Positions 61,782 to 64,000 of a stretch of DNA of 64,000 nucleotides are shown in pieces. The stretch covers positions 28,186-92,185 of the forward strand of contig CAIMPI010000034.1 in assembly GCA_903843305.1 (NCBI GenBank), read 5' to 3'. Origin of the DNA: an uncultured Chlorobiaceae bacterium. Its GTDB lineage: Bacteria > Bacteroidota > Chlorobiia > Chlorobiales > Chlorobiaceae. The notes beneath the pieces are model-generated. The model searched no databases, was not told the DNA's origin, and saw nothing but the letters and a program-made list of their open reading frames with translations. Made by a program: the position numbers and the translations under genes. Every line of letters begins with the position of its first letter. The first letter of the stretch is position 1.

Positions 61782-62398
61782 GGCTTTTCGCCCAGTTGGC
61801 GAAGCTTGAAGCTCAAGCGGTGAATCGGGCATCGTCCATGCAGCTTGATTGCTTCAACGTGCGCTTTTGTAGGATAGCCGGCATGGCGTTCAAAACCGTA
61901 CTCCGGATATTGCATGCCATAAGCAAACATAAGCTTATCCCTGTGGGTTTTCGCCAGCACTGATGCCGCTGCAATCGAAAAGACTTTGGAGTCACCCTTC
62001 ACAATTGTATGAAAAGGAATGTAGAGCTCTGTTTTGAACCTGTTTCCGTCCACCAGAAGCAGGTCTGGAAGCTTTGCCAACGCCATGACCGCGTGGTTCA
62101 TGGCGAGCATTGTGGCCTGCAAAATGTTGATCCTGTCAATGATGTCGTGCTCAATTACCGCCACAGACCAGTAGGCGGCAGTTTTTTTGATGACAGGCTC
62201 AAACATTTCCCTCTCGTCTGCGGAAAGCTTTTTAGAATCATCCAGCCTTTCCAGTACACTCTCTTCAGGCCGGAACCAGCGCGGAAAAACAACTGCAGCA
62301 GCGACGACCGGCCCTGCCAGTGGCCCCCTGCCAGCTTCGTCAATGCCGCAGATCAGCTTTGCCTCCCGCCACAGAGGCCATTCGTAGTCGGTAATCAT
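61778..62398 (-). CDS. rnhB: Ribonuclease HII
   Basis: The 206-residue protein has the RNase HII signature [23 protein letters not shown] with the GRG motif and first two acidic residues, then [10 protein letters not shown] and LLVDGNRF. It removes single ribonucleotides and RNA primers from DNA. It forms a coupled pair with the YraN gene. Confidence 0.96.
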   Translation of the reverse strand: MITDYEWPLWREAKLICGIDEAGRGPLAGPVVAAAVVFPRWFRPEESVLERLDDSKKLSADEREMFEPVIKKTAAYWSVAVIEHDIIDRINILQATMLAMNHAVMALAKLPDLLLVDGNRFKTELYIPFHTIVKGDSKVFSIAAASVLAKTHRDKLMFAYGMQYPEYGFERHAGYPTKAHVEAIKLHGRCPIHRLSFKLRQLGEKP

Positions 62399-62845
62399 AG
62401 GTGGAGCATAGAGCTATTGTTAGCAATTCAGGTTCGAAATTTTAAAATACTCAGCAGAAATTGCTCGCTATTTTTACGACATAATTGCGGCGTATCATCG
62501 TATCTCAAAGTGATATACCGTATTTGCGGGATGCAATATGCCGTTAATGAGGGATTTACAATGTGCATTCTTTTAATGATTTTGTAATCAGTTATAACAG
62601 ACGTCATGTGTCTCCTTCATCTTAAGCGCTCTTGTCACTTATGGTAACCTCAATTTCAGCGTGGTTCTCGGCCACCTTCCAGTGGGTTCATTTCCTGAAA
62701 GAGTCGGCCAGTTTCAACTATCCAAGATTGGAAAAACTGAACACGAAATTCTCCTGCATCGATTTTCATAAAAGCAGTTCTCGCGTTTTATCGCCTGAAG
62801 AGGAGATCATCATACAAATGGCAAAACAGTATCCCACTCTTTTCA
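62399..62845. other. Gap between rnhB and the DUF2461 gene
   Basis: This stretch of 447 bp holds no recognised gene on either strand. The only ORF of note is a 70-residue plus-strand frame described separately. The base composition looks like ordinary intergenic DNA, and I see no repeat or RNA signature. It may hold the rnhB promoter on the minus strand. Confidence 0.4.
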
Positions 62846-62853
62846 TTACATAA
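62641..62853 (+). CDS. Hypothetical short ORF
   Basis: From ATG 62641 the frame encodes 70 residues (MVTSISAWFSATFQWVHFLKESASF...EEEIIIQMAKQYPTLFIT). I recognise no family. It has no visible ribosome binding site and overlaps the last 8 bp of the convergent DUF2461 gene. The C-terminal third (SPEEEIIIQMAKQYPTLF) looks protein-like, so it could be a gene remnant, but it may equally be chance. Confidence 0.2.
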   Translation: MVTSISAWFSATFQWVHFLKESASFNYPRLEKLNTKFSCIDFHKSSSRVLSPEEEIIIQMAKQYPTLFIT

Positions 62854-63520
62854 GCAATAAGGCCCGATTCAGAAAATGAACAAGAGGGTTAACCGCCCGG
62901 AAAACTTCAGCCACCTCGGTTACAAATCCAGGATCAGTGACTTCATGATCCGCGAAAAATCGCTGGGTGTAGTACCCTTTGAACTTGAGATACTCCACTG
63001 CTGGATTGGTGCTCTCATACCCTTTCGGCGGCCTGACCAATTTTCCTGAAGGCAAGATGCCCTCCGGAAAATGAAGAGCAAACGCTTTCTCCGCAATAAT
63101 CGATTGCCACTCATCGAAATGAGCATCAATTTCCCGCCTTGTCTGCTCCAGAACGGCAGGTTCGGGCATGTAGATTCCCCCACCGGCAAACGATCCCCCC
63201 GGCTCCAGATGGAGATAATAGCCGCCCCAGGGGCTCTTTCTGCCCCCTTTGGTGATAAAGGCAAAGAAATTTGTCTTGTAGGGCGACTTCTCCTTTGAAA
63301 AACGGATATCGCGGTTTATCCGCATGATGCAGCTCTTCGGATCAAGATGTGATCCGGCAATATCTCCGTCGAAAGCAGAAATTTCTACAAGAAGCTGAAC
63401 CACAGTCTCAAGCATATCGCTGTAAGCCTGCTGGTATTCTGCTTTATGCTCCCCGAACCAGAGCCGATCATTATTGGCTTTCAGGTCATGGAGAAAGGTG
63501 AGAGTTGCTTCGGTAATCAT
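62846..63520 (-). CDS. DUF2461 family protein
   Basis: I start at ATG 63520 (MITEATLTFLHDLKANNDRLWFGEHK), giving 224 residues. The pattern FLxxLxxNNxxxWF, MRINRDIRFSKEKSPYKTNFFAFI and GGYYLHLEPGGSFAGGGIYMP is that of DUF2461 (TIGR02453). Its biochemical function is unknown to me. It stands alone on the minus strand. Confidence 0.88.
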   Translation of the reverse strand: MITEATLTFLHDLKANNDRLWFGEHKAEYQQAYSDMLETVVQLLVEISAFDGDIAGSHLDPKSCIMRINRDIRFSKEKSPYKTNFFAFITKGGRKSPWGGYYLHLEPGGSFAGGGIYMPEPAVLEQTRREIDAHFDEWQSIIAEKAFALHFPEGILPSGKLVRPPKGYESTNPAVEYLKFKGYYTQRFFADHEVTDPGFVTEVAEVFRAVNPLVHFLNRALLLM

Positions 63521-63796
63521 GGGGCGCATGGTCTGCGTTATGAAAAATATATCGACCAGAGAAGTTACGCTGTATTATGTATTCTCAAAAGAGGATTGTC
63601 GGGAACATGCGAGATAGTTTTGTATGTGTATGCGTTTTGGAACTTGGCGATTATTATGCCCAAAAAAGCGCTTGAGTGATGTCCCGAGTTCTGCCACTTT
63701 TTGCAAATCGCGAAAGCCGAAAAACTAACTCATTGTTTATCATATAGTTAAATTTTTCTGATTCGGCAGTTTACGCACTAATGTTATCTTTTCCCC
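63521..63796. other. Region upstream of the transposase, probably containing the IS left end
   Basis: This stretch of 276 bp has no convincing gene. A change from chromosome to insertion sequence must lie here if the transposase belongs to an intact element. TGTCCCGAGTTCTGCCAC, beginning at 63680, is a possible left terminus, but without the right end the inverted repeat cannot be tested. A minus-strand 85-residue ORF (63740-63997) is a shadow. Confidence 0.3.
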
Positions 63797-64000
63797 ATGC
63801 GTGGGGACTTGACAATCAGAAAGGTCAGAACGGCCTCTGGAGCAACCGCCGTTCAGGTTGTTCGAAATGAAGGGAAAAAACGTTCCTTCATCAAGCATAT
63901 TGGCAGTGCTCATACCGAGCAGAATTGCGAACTGTTGATGGCTGAAGCCAAAAACTACGCTGAAGCTCACTGCCGACAGCCAAGCCTGTTTGCCCACACA
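63797..64000 (+). CDS. IS1634/IS4-type transposase, N-terminal part
   Basis: This gene is not in the track because it runs off the right edge. ATG 63797 opens a frame of 68 codons with no stop (MRGDLTIRKVRTASGATAVQVV, then KKRSFIKHIGSAHTEQNCELLM). The N-terminus with IRKV(R/K)TASGATAVQVV and a following H-I-GSAH is typical of IS1634-family DDE transposases, which are about 450-550 residues long. Whether the element is intact cannot be judged. Confidence 0.75.
   Translation, partial: MRGDLTIRKVRTASGATAVQVVRNEGKKRSFIKHIGSAHTEQNCELLMAEAKNYAEAHCRQPSLFAHT

Noticed and set aside
62009-62587. 192-residue plus-strand ORF
   Set aside because: Most of it is antisense to rnhB, and the part beyond shows no protein family.

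Overview
The window looks like the replication-origin region of a green sulfur bacterium (Chlorobiales/Chlorobiaceae). This is inferred from gene content and order. The supporting points are a flavocytochrome c sulfide dehydrogenase operon with SoxY/SoxZ-like genes, a b558-type succinate dehydrogenase/fumarate reductase, a deoxyhypusine-synthase-like protein, an archaeal-looking family B DNA polymerase, an F0-only ATP synthase operon that lacks atpA, and an almost complete dcw cluster close to dnaA. No rRNA, CRISPR array or integrated prophage was seen. The only mobile element is the start of a transposase gene at the right edge.

Layout. 1-5.2 kb: the end of an sdh/frd operon, a cyclase-family hydrolase and an alpha/beta hydrolase (all minus), rlpA (plus), then transaldolase and the deoxyhypusine-synthase-like gene (minus). 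A small SRP RNA, absent from the ORF track, follows at 5.28-5.38 kb (minus). 5.6-9.0 kb: trpS, a HAD phosphatase and argS (plus). 9.0-14.1 kb: nadD, bamD, tRNA-Ala(CGC) and the ATP synthase genes atpZ-atpI-atpB-atpE-atpF-atpH (minus), with a terminator after atpH and a terminator-like hairpin between atpE and atpF. 14.3-16.3 kb: pgeF/yfiH and a CoA-transferase. 16.3-32.9 kb: the dcw cluster on the minus strand, transcribed mraZ-rsmH-ftsL-ftsI-murE-murF-mraY-murD-ftsW-murG-murC-ftsQ-ftsA-ftsZ, without murB or ddl. 33.4-36.9 kb: chorismate mutase, mltG, pgk and rhomboid (plus). 36.9-41.7 kb: an RNA m5U methyltransferase, a PAP2 phosphatase, yidC, yidD, rnpA and rpmH (minus).

41.7-42.2 kb is the likely oriC: an AT-rich gap between rpmH and dnaA with DnaA boxes. 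dnaA-dnaN-recF-DUF721 (plus) follow. Then come a flavodiiron protein, a family B polymerase and mnmG (minus). Two perfect parS sites bracket mnmG, and one of them sits inside a 34-bp perfect palindrome. 52.4-55.0 kb: soxY-like, soxZ-like, fccA and fccB (plus), closed by a strong terminator. 55.1-59.4 kb: secD, secF and a SurA-like chaperone. 59.4-63.5 kb: gyrB, yraN, rnhB and a DUF2461 gene (minus). From 63.8 kb an IS1634/IS4-type transposase runs off the window.

How the genes work together: replication initiation (dnaA, dnaN, recF, DUF721/DciA-like, gyrB), chromosome segregation signals (parS), cell division and murein synthesis (dcw, mltG, rlpA), membrane protein insertion and secretion (yidC, yidD, SRP RNA, secDF, surA, bamD), energy conversion (ATP synthase F0, sdh) and periplasmic sulfide oxidation (fccAB with a SoxYZ-like pair). 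Most of the window is ordinary core genome. The least explained parts are the SoxY-like protein whose only candidate sulfur-carrying cysteine is its very last residue, the palindrome-embedded parS, the doubled FtsZ C-terminal peptide, and unusual motifs in the two tRNA synthetases.
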